Assembly (NCBI RefSeq): GCF_032842345.1
Contig: NZ_WBKO01000002.1
Location: 144,208 to 208,207, forward strand
Reading direction: 5' to 3'
DNA from: Methanoculleus caldifontis
Lineage (GTDB): Archaea > Halobacteriota > Methanomicrobia > Methanomicrobiales > Methanoculleaceae
Length of the DNA stretch: 64,000 nt
Shown: positions 1 to 9,629 of the stretch, piece after piece
Layout: each line of letters starts with the position of its first letter
Position numbering within the stretch: position 1 is the stretch's first letter
Made by a program: the position numbers and the translations under genes
Notes under the pieces: model-generated
Told to the model about the DNA's origin: nothing
Seen by the model: the letters and a program-made list of their open reading frames with translations, nothing else
Databases searched by the model: none

Positions 1-324
1 ACCGGCACCCTCCTCGGAGGCTGGCGGGTCATCGACAAGATGGCGAACAAGATCACGAGGATCCGGCCCTACCAGGGCTTCGCCGCGTCGACATCTGCAG
101 GGAGCGTCCTGTCGCTGATGAACGTCTTCGGCGTCCCCGTCTCGACGACCCATGCGACGACCGGCTCGATCATGGGCGTCGGCGCAACGCGTGGCTACTC
201 GGCGGTCAAGTGGGGCGTGGTCCGCGAGATCCTCATCGCCTGGTTCCTGACGATCCCGGCGGCGGCGATTGTTGCCGGCGCGTGTGTCATTCTCGCCCGG
301 TCTCTGGTGAGCGGGGTCTTCTGA
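1..324 (+). CDS. Inorganic phosphate transporter (PiT family), C-terminal part
   Basis: The gene enters from the left edge, so only the last 107 codons are visible. The peptide has the C-terminal half-repeat of PiT-family permeases: a GFAAS..GSVLSLMNVFGVPVSTTHATTGSIMGVG stretch with the VS(T)TH signature, then a final hydrophobic segment (about the last 25 residues). These permeases import phosphate with a cation across the cytoplasmic membrane. A GC-rich hairpin follows the stop codon. The family call is firm; cation specificity cannot be read here. Confidence 0.9.
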   Translation, partial: TGTLLGGWRVIDKMANKITRIRPYQGFAASTSAGSVLSLMNVFGVPVSTTHATTGSIMGVGATRGYSAVKWGVVREILIAWFLTIPAAAIVAGACVILARSLVSGVF

Positions 325-340
325 GCGGGAACGGGACGGC

Positions 341-360
341 GGCCGGGAGCGATCCCGGCC
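341..360 (+). terminator. GNRA-capped hairpin after the phosphate permease
   Basis: A perfect 8-bp stem (GGCCGGGA / TCCCGGCC) closes a GCGA tetraloop 17 nt after the permease stop. There is no clear T-run behind it, so it may be a transcript-stabilising 3' hairpin rather than an archaeal U-rich terminator. Confidence 0.4.
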
Positions 361-496
361 CGCTATGGCAGGTCCAACGCGAACCGCCCTGACGGCAGCA
401 AAGGGTCCGTTAAGGACTTCAGCCATTCGAGATTCTTTATCTCCAGAATGGTCGCACCCACCCGATGCCTTGACGTGCCGACGGAAGAGTTAAGTC

Positions 497-507
497 AATT
501 ATATACC
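497..507 (+). promoter_or_regulatory. TATA-like box in front of the mini-CRISPR
   Basis: AATTATATACC stands in an AT-rich patch. About 25 nt downstream, the usual archaeal TATA-to-start distance, lies the first degenerate repeat (from 527). The mini-array can therefore be an independent transcription unit whose RNA would begin at or just before repeat 1. Confidence 0.5.
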
Positions 508-526
508 CGGACGATGAATATTAGCA

Positions 527-610
527 ATGTTCCCCATCATATGGGGATAAACCGATATCATACAACAAAGTCGTCTTCGATCTTTCAAGTTCCCCATCAT
601 GTGGGGATGA
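527..610 (+). CRISPR. Degenerate two-repeat mini-array: candidate crRNA-resembling regulatory RNA
   Basis: Two repeat-like units, 527-554 and 587-610, lie 60 nt apart and flank exactly 32 nt (555-586), the spacer length of the main array. Repeat 1 keeps GTTCCCCAT and GGGGATAAACCG but has a 3-nt CAT hairpin loop instead of four bases. Repeat 2 keeps the hairpin but has lost the terminal AACCG. Cas6e-type cleavage would give an RNA from 547 (handle ATAAACCG) to about 606, close to a canonical I-E crRNA. The spacer partly matches the casA promoter beside an AAG PAM (3571-3605). Structure and match are seen; a regulatory role like the CreR or CreA class of crRNA-like RNAs is inferred. Confidence 0.75.
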
Positions 611-724
611 TCTGCGCTGGCAGGGGAGATTCATCCTCCTCCTGACCGGTACAATCCGGGTATCCCTTCCAGGTCGGCTTCTATGGGTGAAAAGGGGCTC
701 TGCGGACGTTTCTTCAAACCGGCA

Positions 725-732
725 GATTTATC
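725..732 (+). promoter_or_regulatory. cas3: Probable cas3 TATA-like box
   Basis: GATTTATC lies about 35 nt before the cas3 ATG, which would give a short 5' UTR. It is the only AT-rich element between the mini-array and cas3, suggesting that cas3 is transcribed separately from the Cascade operon. Confidence 0.35.
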
Positions 733-763
733 CTCGCCGGCCCTGACTTGAAAACTTATTGCT

Positions 764-3475
764 ATGGCTTCTTCCAGAACCGAAGATATCCACCGCTACT
801 GGGGCAAGTATGCCACAAACGATGGCCTTGTATGGCACCTGCTCCCCTATCACTGCCTGGATGTCGCAGCGGTCGGTAATGAACTGCTCAGGAGAGATGA
901 CCAGGTATTCCAGAAGACCGTCGGGGCGGTTCCTCTCCGTGATGAGTATGTCTGTTCGCTCATTCTATTCTTCCTTGCCGTTCACGACGTCGGGAAATTC
1001 TCCGAACGGTTCCAGGGCCTCAACACTGCACTCCAGTCCGGTCTTCAGGGTAGCGCCTGTCATATGCCATACAGTCATCACCATAGCACGATGGGCATGC
1101 TCGTCTTCATGCGGGAGATCTGGCCACAGATGCTGGATGAACATCGGCTTAGGGCAGATCGCGATGAGGATCCATTCGATCTGGAGGATCTCTTCCTTCC
1201 CTGGATACGGGCGGTGACTGGGCATCACGGGAAGCCCGTCACTGACAGCGGCACACTCTCTGACCTCTTCAGCCCGGCAGACCGGGAGGCAGCATGCGGG
1301 TTCGCACGGGCCTGCTCCGATCTGTTTCTTTCAGAGACTCCAGAAGAGCCGATCCGGTATTCAACCGAGTTGCACGAGGCTTTCACCCGAATATCCTGGC
1401 TGATCGCCGGGTTGGCTGTTTTAAGCGACTGGATAGGATCGGACTCCAATATATTCGAGTATCGCCGGGATCCGATGCCTCTTGACGAGTACTGGCAGCA
1501 CTATGCCGTACCACGGGCGAAAGAGGCGGTTGCCAGGGCGGGCGTCCTGCCATCCCTCGTGGCTCCCTTTCTGGGGATAGCATCTTTCCTTCCGGAAGGT
1601 GCAGTTCCTACACCTCTGCAGGAAGCCGCCGCGGACTGTGAACTGGCAGAGGGGCCCTGCCTCTTTATCATTGAGGATGTCACCGGGAGCGGAAAGACCG
1701 AGGCCGCACTTGCACTGACACATCGCCTCATGGAGCGCGGATCTGCCGAAGGCGTCTTCATGGCGTTGCCGACGATGGCTACCGCGAATGGCATGTACAG
1801 GCGATTCACGGAGAAGTACCGGCAATTTTTCGTTGATGGGGAACATCCCTCGCTACTCCTCTCCCACAGTGCAAGGAACCTCTCCAACCTCTGGCGCCAG
1901 TCTATCGGCCCGCAAACCGACAAGGTTGCCTCCCCTCCCGGGGAAGAAGCGGGATCGGTCGAATGTGCTGCCTGGCTTTCAGACAACCGCAAGAAATCTC
2001 TCCTCGCTGATATCGGCGTCGGCACTATAGATCAGGCACTCATGGCCGTGATGCCGCTCCACCACCAGTCGCTCCGCCTGCTCGGTCTCGCCCGGCATGT
2101 ACTGGTTGTGGATGAGGTGCATGCCTACGACGAGTATATGAACACCCTCCTTGAACGGCTATTGCAGTTCCACGCCGCTTTTGGCGGCAGTGCTATCCTG
2201 CTCTCGGCGACGCTTCCGATCAGACTCCGGGAGCGATTCGTCGCCGCTTACCGCTCAGGTCTTCAGATGCCGGCAACGCCGACACAGGAGGCCGCCTTTC
2301 CCCTGATGACAATGACATCCTCACAGGGCGTAGACGAAAGACAGGTACAGGCGAATACTCTTTCCCAGAAGACCGTTGTGGTTGAACTCACCGATAGTGA
2401 GACTGATGTAGAGGCCTATCTTGAGCGTGCTCTTCGGGATGGGCATTGCGCCTGCTGGATACGGAATACCGTTATCGATGCGGTCGAGACGTACGAGCGC
2501 CTCGCCGCACGCTGGGGAGACGAGCACGTCAAGCTCTTTCATGCCCGATTCACTACTGGCGATCGCCAGAGGATTGAGGATGATGTGCTGGCATGGTTCG
2601 GGAAGCAGAGCACAGATGCCAGCCGCAGAGGGAAGATTCTGGTAGCAACACAGGTCGTTGAACAGTCGCTGGATATTGACTTCGATGCGATGGCTACGGA
2701 TCTTGCGCCCATCGACCTGATCATCCAGCGGGCCGGGAGACTCCACCGGCACAGGGAGAGGAGAAGCGGAACTCCTGAAACGCCCGCCCTGCTCGTCCTC
2801 TCTCCCCCTCCAGTTGAGAATCCGGAAAGAGACTGGTTTACGAGCGTGTTCCCCCGAGCAGGGAGGGTATACGAGAAACACGGGCAACTCTGGCTCACCG
2901 CCCGTCTGCTTGCCGCCCGGAAACTGATTGTGATGCCTGATGACGCCCGGTCGCTGATCGAAGGTGTCTTTGGAGACGCGGTGCAGGCATCCGTTCCTGA
3001 AGCCCTCAAAGTCTGGGAGGTACAGGCAGATGGAAAAGACCGGGGACATGCGGCGCTGGCACAGATCAACGCACTGCGGCCACAGACAGGGTATGCGGAC
3101 CTGCACGGCCAGTGGGAGGATGACAGCCGGACGCCTACCCGACTTGGGGAGGCGAGTGTCACCGTCGTGCTGGCCTGTGGCGACCGGGCCGGACTTCGGC
3201 CGTGGAATGGTGCAGAGGGAGCCACCTGGGAAGGGAGTCTGGTCTCGGTGAGGGAGTCTCTGATAGCAGGCCCCATCCACTATTCGGTGGATGAAGAGCG
3301 TGAGATCGCGCGTGTAAAGCCGCTCCTGCCCGGCAGGGGGGAGGGAAGCATCCTCATTCCCCTGACCCATGTTGCAGGCGGGACATGGGAGGGGCGCGCA
3401 CGGAATCGGAAGGACAAAGAGGTGATCGTCACCTACGATTCAAAGATCGGCCTGCAAATTCGGGATGGGCGATGA
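764..3475 (+). CDS. cas3: CRISPR-associated helicase-nuclease Cas3 (type I-E)
   Basis: The 903-residue product has the full Cas3 order. The N-terminal HD nuclease shows H30, H74-D75 (AVHDVGK), a histidine cluster at 105-107 and H154-H155. The SF2 helicase follows, with Walker A VTGSGKT (306-312), DEVH box (450-453), SAT motif (481-483) and a QRAGRLHRH motif VI near 655. Cas3 is recruited by target-bound Cascade and unwinds and degrades the non-target strand. Length and motifs are intact, so the nuclease should be active. It is separated from casA by 213 nt containing the Cascade promoter, so the two units can be regulated independently. Confidence 0.97.
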   Translation: MASSRTEDIHRYWGKYATNDGLVWHLLPYHCLDVAAVGNELLRRDDQVFQKTVGAVPLRDEYVCSLILFFLAVHDVGKFSERFQGLNTALQSGLQGSACHMPYSHHHSTMGMLVFMREIWPQMLDEHRLRADRDEDPFDLEDLFLPWIRAVTGHHGKPVTDSGTLSDLFSPADREAACGFARACSDLFLSETPEEPIRYSTELHEAFTRISWLIAGLAVLSDWIGSDSNIFEYRRDPMPLDEYWQHYAVPRAKEAVARAGVLPSLVAPFLGIASFLPEGAVPTPLQEAAADCELAEGPCLFIIEDVTGSGKTEAALALTHRLMERGSAEGVFMALPTMATANGMYRRFTEKYRQFFVDGEHPSLLLSHSARNLSNLWRQSIGPQTDKVASPPGEEAGSVECAAWLSDNRKKSLLADIGVGTIDQALMAVMPLHHQSLRLLGLARHVLVVDEVHAYDEYMNTLLERLLQFHAAFGGSAILLSATLPIRLRERFVAAYRSGLQMPATPTQEAAFPLMTMTSSQGVDERQVQANTLSQKTVVVELTDSETDVEAYLERALRDGHCACWIRNTVIDAVETYERLAARWGDEHVKLFHARFTTGDRQRIEDDVLAWFGKQSTDASRRGKILVATQVVEQSLDIDFDAMATDLAPIDLIIQRAGRLHRHRERRSGTPETPALLVLSPPPVENPERDWFTSVFPRAGRVYEKHGQLWLTARLLAARKLIVMPDDARSLIEGVFGDAVQASVPEALKVWEVQADGKDRGHAALAQINALRPQTGYADLHGQWEDDSRTPTRLGEASVTVVLACGDRAGLRPWNGAEGATWEGSLVSVRESLIAGPIHYSVDEEREIARVKPLLPGRGEGSILIPLTHVAGGTWEGRARNRKDKEVIVTYDSKIGLQIRDGR

Positions 3476-3570
3476 TAATAACCCCTCAGATATCTCTTAT
3501 TTTTGATTTAGCCCCCATATCCTTCCAGAGAGCCTTAAGGGCCTTTCAGAGCGACCCGATCGGAAGGTAT

Positions 3571-3605
3571 AAGATATCTTATAATAAGTATTCCCGTGAG
3601 CGTTG
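3571..3605 (+). promoter_or_regulatory. casA: casA core promoter carrying a PAM-flanked match to the mini-array spacer
   Basis: AAG (3571-3573) is followed by a sequence matching the mini-array spacer at positions 1-5, 7-8, 10-11 and 13-14. Mismatches are at 6, 9 and 12, and the match ends at 14. AAG is the consensus PAM of type I-E, and positions 6 and 12 are among the flipped-out bases of Cascade-bound crRNA. The match sits in a perfect 16-bp palindrome (3568-3583) and on the only TATA-like sequence (TTATAATAAG, 3579-3588) before casA. Cascade bound here would cover the TATA box and the likely start near 3607. Partial pairing of this kind should allow binding without cleavage; that is inference. 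Confidence 0.7.
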
Positions 3606-3688
3606 TCGTACCGTTCCAATCCTGTCATACGTGAGAGTACCTCCCGGTTGATTGGTGCAGAGTGGTCAGGCAATGCAGGTGAACAGAC

Positions 3689-5323
3689 ATGGTCAATCTC
3701 ATCGATGATCCATGGATACCCGTCGTGCGAAGGGACGGTACACGGGAGAGGGTCGCCCCCTGGGAGATTACCGGAGGGACCGAGCCCGTGATCCGGCTGG
3801 ATGCGCCCCGGCCGGACTTCAACGGGGCGCTTATCCAGCTCCTTATCGGCCTTACGCAGATGGCAATTCCCCCTGGTGACAACCGGGACTGGAGACGGCG
3901 GTTCAAGACGCCGCCACCTCCGGGTGAGTTAAAAGAAGCGTTTACGCCGTACTCCCACGCTTTCAATTTTGACGGTGATGGCCCGCGGTTTATGCAGGAC
4001 TATGATCTCAACGAGGGTGTAGAGAGCTCCATAGACCGACTGTTGATGGAGATGCCCGGAGAGCAGACGCTGAAGTTGAATACCGATCATTTCCTGAAGC
4101 GCGGGACAGTCAACCGGATCTGCCGGGACTGCTGTGCAATGGCTCTCTTTACGCTCCAGACAAATGCTCCGTCCGGCGGCCGGGGGCACCGAACATCGCT
4201 CCGGGGCGGAGGGCCGCTGACCACGCTGGTCACAGGCACAACCCTGTGGGAGACCGTCTGGCTGAATGTTCTTTCCCGGGATCAGTTCGAGATTCTCGGT
4301 AATGTCGCCAGAACTGCCGACCCCGACCGGTTCCCCTGGATGGGGCCGACCCGCACCAGCTCCCGGAACGAGACAACATCTCCGATCGATGTGCATCCGG
4401 CGCAGGTCTTCTTCTCCATGCCCCGCAGAATCCGGATCGACTTTGATCGTCCGGAGTCAGGGAACTGCGATATCTGCGGTTGCGGATCGGACCACCTTGT
4501 CTCACAATACTCCACAAAGGATAGCGGAGTGAACTACAAGGGGGGCTGGAAACACCCGCTTACGCCGTATTACCAGCCAAAGAACGCCGAAGAACCTCTA
4601 CCGAAGCATGGGCAGGCAGACGGAATATCGTACAGAAACTGGCTCGGGCTTGTGCAGAATGATCCTGAGAGCCGTACGCAGCCTGCGCTGGGGGTCCAGG
4701 TCTTCCGGAACGAAAGGCAACGCTTTCTGACCGATCATCTGGGCGGCTCGGCGCCGCTCTGGGCGTTTGGGTTCAAGACGGACAACATGAAGGTGGTCTG
4801 CTGGAACGAGAGCACGATGCCGCTGATCCATGTCGACGAGGCGGTCCGTGAACGATACGAAAGTGTTGTGACGGCCCTGATCAAGACTGCTGATCTCGTC
4901 GCTGGCAGCACCCGCAGTTGTATCCGGAAAGCACTCTTTGGAGACCGCAAAGATGCGGGCGGGAACATCCCCGAGGTCGATTCCCGGTTCTGGCAGGAGA
5001 CGGAGAGCGAGTTTTACGCCGTGCTGGAGGCATTACGGGAGGCAATGGAGAGAGGTGAGGATACAACCTCCCTGAAACTACAGTGGCTTTCGAGCCTCTC
5101 TCGTGAGGCCGAGGCACTCTTCGATGTCTACTCGCAGGCCGACCTTATCGGTGTCGCGAATCCGCGAAGGATTGCCCTGTCCCGGCGCATGCTCAGGAAC
5201 TACACCTCGCAGAGGAACAAGAAGATCCGTGATGCGCTCGATCTCCCCAAAGACCCTGAAGACGGCGATGCAAAGCCCGGGAGAACCCGAAAGCGCTCCG
5301 TAAGTCAAGGTGAACACCCATGA
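3689..5323 (+). CDS. casA: Cascade large subunit Cse1/CasA (Cas8e)
   Basis: This 544-residue protein begins with the Cse1 motif NLIDDPWIPV and has the family's usual length. It recognises the PAM and recruits Cas3. Two cysteine pairs, C145/C148 and C260/C263, correspond in position to the zinc site of the E. coli protein. The start has a GGTG ribosome-binding element 10 nt upstream. It heads an operon in which most genes overlap or nearly touch (casB overlaps by ATGA). The promoter upstream carries the mini-array target. Confidence 0.96.
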   Translation: MVNLIDDPWIPVVRRDGTRERVAPWEITGGTEPVIRLDAPRPDFNGALIQLLIGLTQMAIPPGDNRDWRRRFKTPPPPGELKEAFTPYSHAFNFDGDGPRFMQDYDLNEGVESSIDRLLMEMPGEQTLKLNTDHFLKRGTVNRICRDCCAMALFTLQTNAPSGGRGHRTSLRGGGPLTTLVTGTTLWETVWLNVLSRDQFEILGNVARTADPDRFPWMGPTRTSSRNETTSPIDVHPAQVFFSMPRRIRIDFDRPESGNCDICGCGSDHLVSQYSTKDSGVNYKGGWKHPLTPYYQPKNAEEPLPKHGQADGISYRNWLGLVQNDPESRTQPALGVQVFRNERQRFLTDHLGGSAPLWAFGFKTDNMKVVCWNESTMPLIHVDEAVRERYESVVTALIKTADLVAGSTRSCIRKALFGDRKDAGGNIPEVDSRFWQETESEFYAVLEALREAMERGEDTTSLKLQWLSSLSREAEALFDVYSQADLIGVANPRRIALSRRMLRNYTSQRNKKIRDALDLPKDPEDGDAKPGRTRKRSVSQGEHP

Positions 5324-5826
5324 AACAGACGCAATATATCTCGTTTATGAACAACCCGGACGCCAGGTCGGTTCTGATCGAATGGTGGGCGAGTCTGGAT
5401 CACGCCCGTGGGGATCGGGCGGCGCTCAGGCGTTGCAGGAGCAGCCAGGAGGTGGCATTTGTCCCGGCGTTCCACCGGTTGCGCCGGAATCTCTCTGCGA
5501 TTGCCCCCGTAGATGCTGAAAAACTTGCAGTGGTGGCCGGGATCCTTTCGCATGTGAAGGAGAACGACTACGCGCTCCGGTTCGCCCAGCAGATGGCGAC
5601 ATCGAAGAACGGCAGTGACCGTGCCCGGGTGAGCGGGCTGCGCTTCAGGCGGCTGCTCAAGATCGAAGACCACGACGACCTGTATGGTGCGGTAGTCCGG
5701 ACCATCCGGCTTCTCGATGGCTCGCTGAACATTGCGAGCCTCGCGGATGGGATCTACTGGTGGAATGAGAGGACGAAGAACAACTGGGCGTTTGACTACT
5801 ATGACAAAGCCCCGAATGAAGCCTAA
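5320..5826 (+). CDS. casB: Cascade small subunit Cse2/CasB (Cas11e)
   Basis: The 168-residue, basic, mainly helical protein starts in an ATGA overlap with casA and occupies the conserved second position. Cse2 forms the belly dimer of Cascade and stabilises the R-loop. Motifs such as FVPAFHRLRRNL and SGLRFRRLLK near its C-terminal half agree with the family. Sequence similarity in this family is low, so position and length contribute to the call. Confidence 0.93.
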   Translation: MKQTQYISFMNNPDARSVLIEWWASLDHARGDRAALRRCRSSQEVAFVPAFHRLRRNLSAIAPVDAEKLAVVAGILSHVKENDYALRFAQQMATSKNGSDRARVSGLRFRRLLKIEDHDDLYGAVVRTIRLLDGSLNIASLADGIYWWNERTKNNWAFDYYDKAPNEA

Positions 5827-5847
5827 CTATCGATTGGAGGAGTTAAC

Positions 5848-6951
5848 ATGAGCGAATTTGTTCAATTACACGTGCTTGTATCGTACCCGCCGTCAAACCT
5901 GAACCGTGACGATCTCGGCAGGCCAAAGACTGCCGTCATGGGCGGCGCCCAGCGCCTGCGAGTCTCATCGCAGAGCCTGAAGCGGGCCTGGAGGACGTCG
6001 GATATCTTTGCCAGTACGCTTGCAGGGCACCTCGGCGTCAGGACAAAGGAGATGGGGACACTGGTTTATCGGTCCCTGACATCGGGCGTCAGCCTTGCAG
6101 AGATCCTCCGGGGGGCGAACGATGCACCTGCAACATTCCAGCCTGTCACCGAGGAGAAGGGCCGGAAGTGGGCATCCGAGATCGCCGGTATATTTGGAAA
6201 GCTGAAATCGGGCGAGAATGCCCTTGAGATCGAACAGCTTGCTCATTTCAGTCCCGAGGAGATCGCCGCTATTGACGCGCTGATCTTAAAACTGGCAGCC
6301 AGCGGAAAGGATCCTGACGAAGACGACAGAAAACTTCTAATGAAGCGGCACACCGCGGCAGATATCGCCATGTTTGGCCGGATGCTGGCGGCATCCCCGA
6401 TCTACAACACGGAGGCAGCGGTGCAGGTCTCTCATGCGGTCACCGTACACCCGGTCGCAGTCGAGGATGACTACTTCACGGCGGTCGATGATCTCAACCG
6501 GGGCGATGAGGGTATGGGCGCCGGGCACCTCGGTGAGACGGAGTTCGCATCCGGACTCTTTTACCTCTACGTCTGTGTCAACCGCGATCTGCTGCGTGAG
6601 AACCTGGGTGGCGACGAAGCCCTTACGGGAGCTGCTCTCCGTGCCCTCGTCGAAGCGGCGGCAAAGGTTGCACCGACCGGCAAACAGAACAGTTTTGCAT
6701 CCCGGGCGTATGCATCGTACCTGCTTGCGGAGAAGGGATGCCAGCAGCCCCGCTCGCTCTCGGTTGCATACTTAAAGCCGTTGCAGGACGCTGACCTGCT
6801 TGGCAGTGCAATCAACGCGTTGAAGGACACCCGGAACAAGATGGATGCGGTGTACGGGAACTGCAGCGACAGCTGGTGCGATATGAACGCGCATGCCGGA
6901 GAAGGGGCGCTGCAAGAGGTCCTGGATTTTGTGGCTGGTCACCATGCCTGA
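5848..6951 (+). CDS. casC: Cascade backbone subunit Cas7e (Cse4/CasC)
   Basis: The 367-residue protein has the diagnostic N-terminus (VQLHVLVSYPPSNLNRDD) followed by RLRVSSQSLKRAWR. Six copies form the crRNA-binding backbone of Cascade and produce the periodic flipped-out bases that matter for judging the mini-array target. A strong GGAGG element precedes ATG 5848. The last 8 nt overlap casD. Confidence 0.96.
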   Translation: MSEFVQLHVLVSYPPSNLNRDDLGRPKTAVMGGAQRLRVSSQSLKRAWRTSDIFASTLAGHLGVRTKEMGTLVYRSLTSGVSLAEILRGANDAPATFQPVTEEKGRKWASEIAGIFGKLKSGENALEIEQLAHFSPEEIAAIDALILKLAASGKDPDEDDRKLLMKRHTAADIAMFGRMLAASPIYNTEAAVQVSHAVTVHPVAVEDDYFTAVDDLNRGDEGMGAGHLGETEFASGLFYLYVCVNRDLLRENLGGDEALTGAALRALVEAAAKVAPTGKQNSFASRAYASYLLAEKGCQQPRSLSVAYLKPLQDADLLGSAINALKDTRNKMDAVYGNCSDSWCDMNAHAGEGALQEVLDFVAGHHA

Positions 6952-7690
6952 GTTCCTCGTCTTTCGCCTGTATGGCATGATGGCATCGTGGGGAGATATC
7001 GCGTTCGGGGAGTTCCGTCCGACCGCGGACCACCCATCCCGGTCCGCAGTCCTCGGGCTGCTTGCCGCGGCGCTCGGGATACGCCGTGACGAGGAGGAGC
7101 GGCTTTCCGCGCTCTCGAACGCTTACCGGATAGCGATCCGGGTGGATGCACCCGGAGTGCTGTTGCGGGACTATCATACGTCTCAGGTTCCTCCTGCAGG
7201 GAGAGGGCGAAAGAAGCACTCGTTTGCCACCCGGAGAGAGGAACTGGCGATGCCCCGCGAGGAGCTCTCGACAGTGCTTTCCACCCGTGATTATCAGTGT
7301 GATGCCGTATCGACGGTCTGTATCTGGCAGGGGTCCGATTCGGCCCCGTACTCGTTGAAGGATCTGGCGGCAGCCCTGAATAGTCCCGTGTTTGTCCTGT
7401 ATCTCGGCAGGAAGTCCTGCCCGCCTGCTCTCCCGGTACATGCACAGGTCGCTGCCGGCGAGAACCTTGCGGCCGTGCTCTCGTCGGTGCGGTTCCCCGA
7501 CAGCGATCTGCTCCGGGGTCTGCTTTGCGACGGGGATCTGCGGGTCTTCTGGGAAGGGGATCAGGATGTCGGTATCCCGGCGATCCACACGACCCTGCGG
7601 TACGACAATCCGTTGAGCCGGAAACGGTGGCAGTTCGGGAGCAGGGCCGAGCATTATGGTGTTTTACGGAGCAGGTCGCCATGTTCCTGA
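6944..7690 (+). CDS. casD: Cascade subunit Cas5e (CasD)
   Basis: The start at 6944 gives MPEFLVFRLYGMMASWGDIAFGE, the typical Cas5e opening, followed by HPSRSAVLGLLAAALGI; upstream in-frame codons lie inside casC and lack these features. The product is 248 residues. Cas5e caps the crRNA 5' handle in Cascade and contacts Cse1. It overlaps casC by 8 nt and casE by 10 nt, indicating translational coupling. Confidence 0.95.
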   Translation: MPEFLVFRLYGMMASWGDIAFGEFRPTADHPSRSAVLGLLAAALGIRRDEEERLSALSNAYRIAIRVDAPGVLLRDYHTSQVPPAGRGRKKHSFATRREELAMPREELSTVLSTRDYQCDAVSTVCIWQGSDSAPYSLKDLAAALNSPVFVLYLGRKSCPPALPVHAQVAAGENLAAVLSSVRFPDSDLLRGLLCDGDLRVFWEGDQDVGIPAIHTTLRYDNPLSRKRWQFGSRAEHYGVLRSRSPCS

Positions 7691-8367
7691 GCAGGATGCG
7701 GCTCCGGCCGGGTGCAGCCGGGAACCGTGAGTTCTGGCAGATGGTGGGAAGTGAGTACCAGGCGCATCATATGGTCTGGGACCTCTTCACCGACGGCCCC
7801 GACCGGGAGCGGGACTTTCTCTACCGGGTTGAGGAGAACGAAGGGATGCCCACGATCTACTCCGTCTGCGAGCGTGAACCGGTGAACCGGGGCGGAATGT
7901 GGACGATCGAGACGAAACTCTACGATCCGGCCCTTCGGACAGGGCAGCAGCTTGCGTTCGTACTCCGTGCGAATCCTGTCCGGACGAAGTGCGACGAGAA
8001 GGGGAAGCACCACCGCCACGATGTGGTGATGGAGGCGAAGACCCGGTTGAAGCAGCAGGGCAGGCCTCGCGAGGAGTGGCCGCCGGAGCCGGAGATTGTC
8101 CAGCAGGCAGGGTTTGCGTGGCTTGCGATGAAGGGCGAGGCGAACGGCTTTTCGGTAGCGGAAGGAGATGTCCGTGCGGACGGCTATATCCAGCGGCGGT
8201 TCCGGAAGCGCAAGGGACGCCACGAGATCAGCATCAGCACACTCGATTATACGGGCATCCTCACGGTTGCCGACCCGGAGAGGTTCAAGGCAGCCCTGTA
8301 CAACGGGATAGGGCCTGCGAAAGGGTTTGGCTGCGGGATGATGATGGTGCGGCCGGCAGTGCGGTAG
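7681..8367 (+). CDS. casE: crRNA-processing endoribonuclease Cas6e (CasE)
   Basis: Starting at ATG 7681, the 228-residue protein opens MFLSRMRLRPG and has YQAHHMVWDLF, where H29 aligns with the catalytic histidine of Cas6e. The C-terminus has the glycine-rich loop GIGPAKGFGCG typical of repeat-associated mysterious proteins. It cuts repeat RNA at the 3' base of the hairpin and stays bound to it. It should also recognise the mini-array hairpins, which keep the CCCCAU stem. Confidence 0.95.
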   Translation: MFLSRMRLRPGAAGNREFWQMVGSEYQAHHMVWDLFTDGPDRERDFLYRVEENEGMPTIYSVCEREPVNRGGMWTIETKLYDPALRTGQQLAFVLRANPVRTKCDEKGKHHRHDVVMEAKTRLKQQGRPREEWPPEPEIVQQAGFAWLAMKGEANGFSVAEGDVRADGYIQRRFRKRKGRHEISISTLDYTGILTVADPERFKAALYNGIGPAKGFGCGMMMVRPAVR

Positions 8368-8377
8368 GGGAGGAGAT

Positions 8378-9629
<1,252 letters not shown>

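Noticed and set aside
448-645. 65-codon frame over the mini-array as a CreT-like toxin or peptide
   Set aside because: It runs through both degenerate repeats and encodes no recognisable peptide; I found no convincing toxin gene beside the mini-array, so an autoregulator of cas genes fits better than a CreTA toxin-antitoxin pair.
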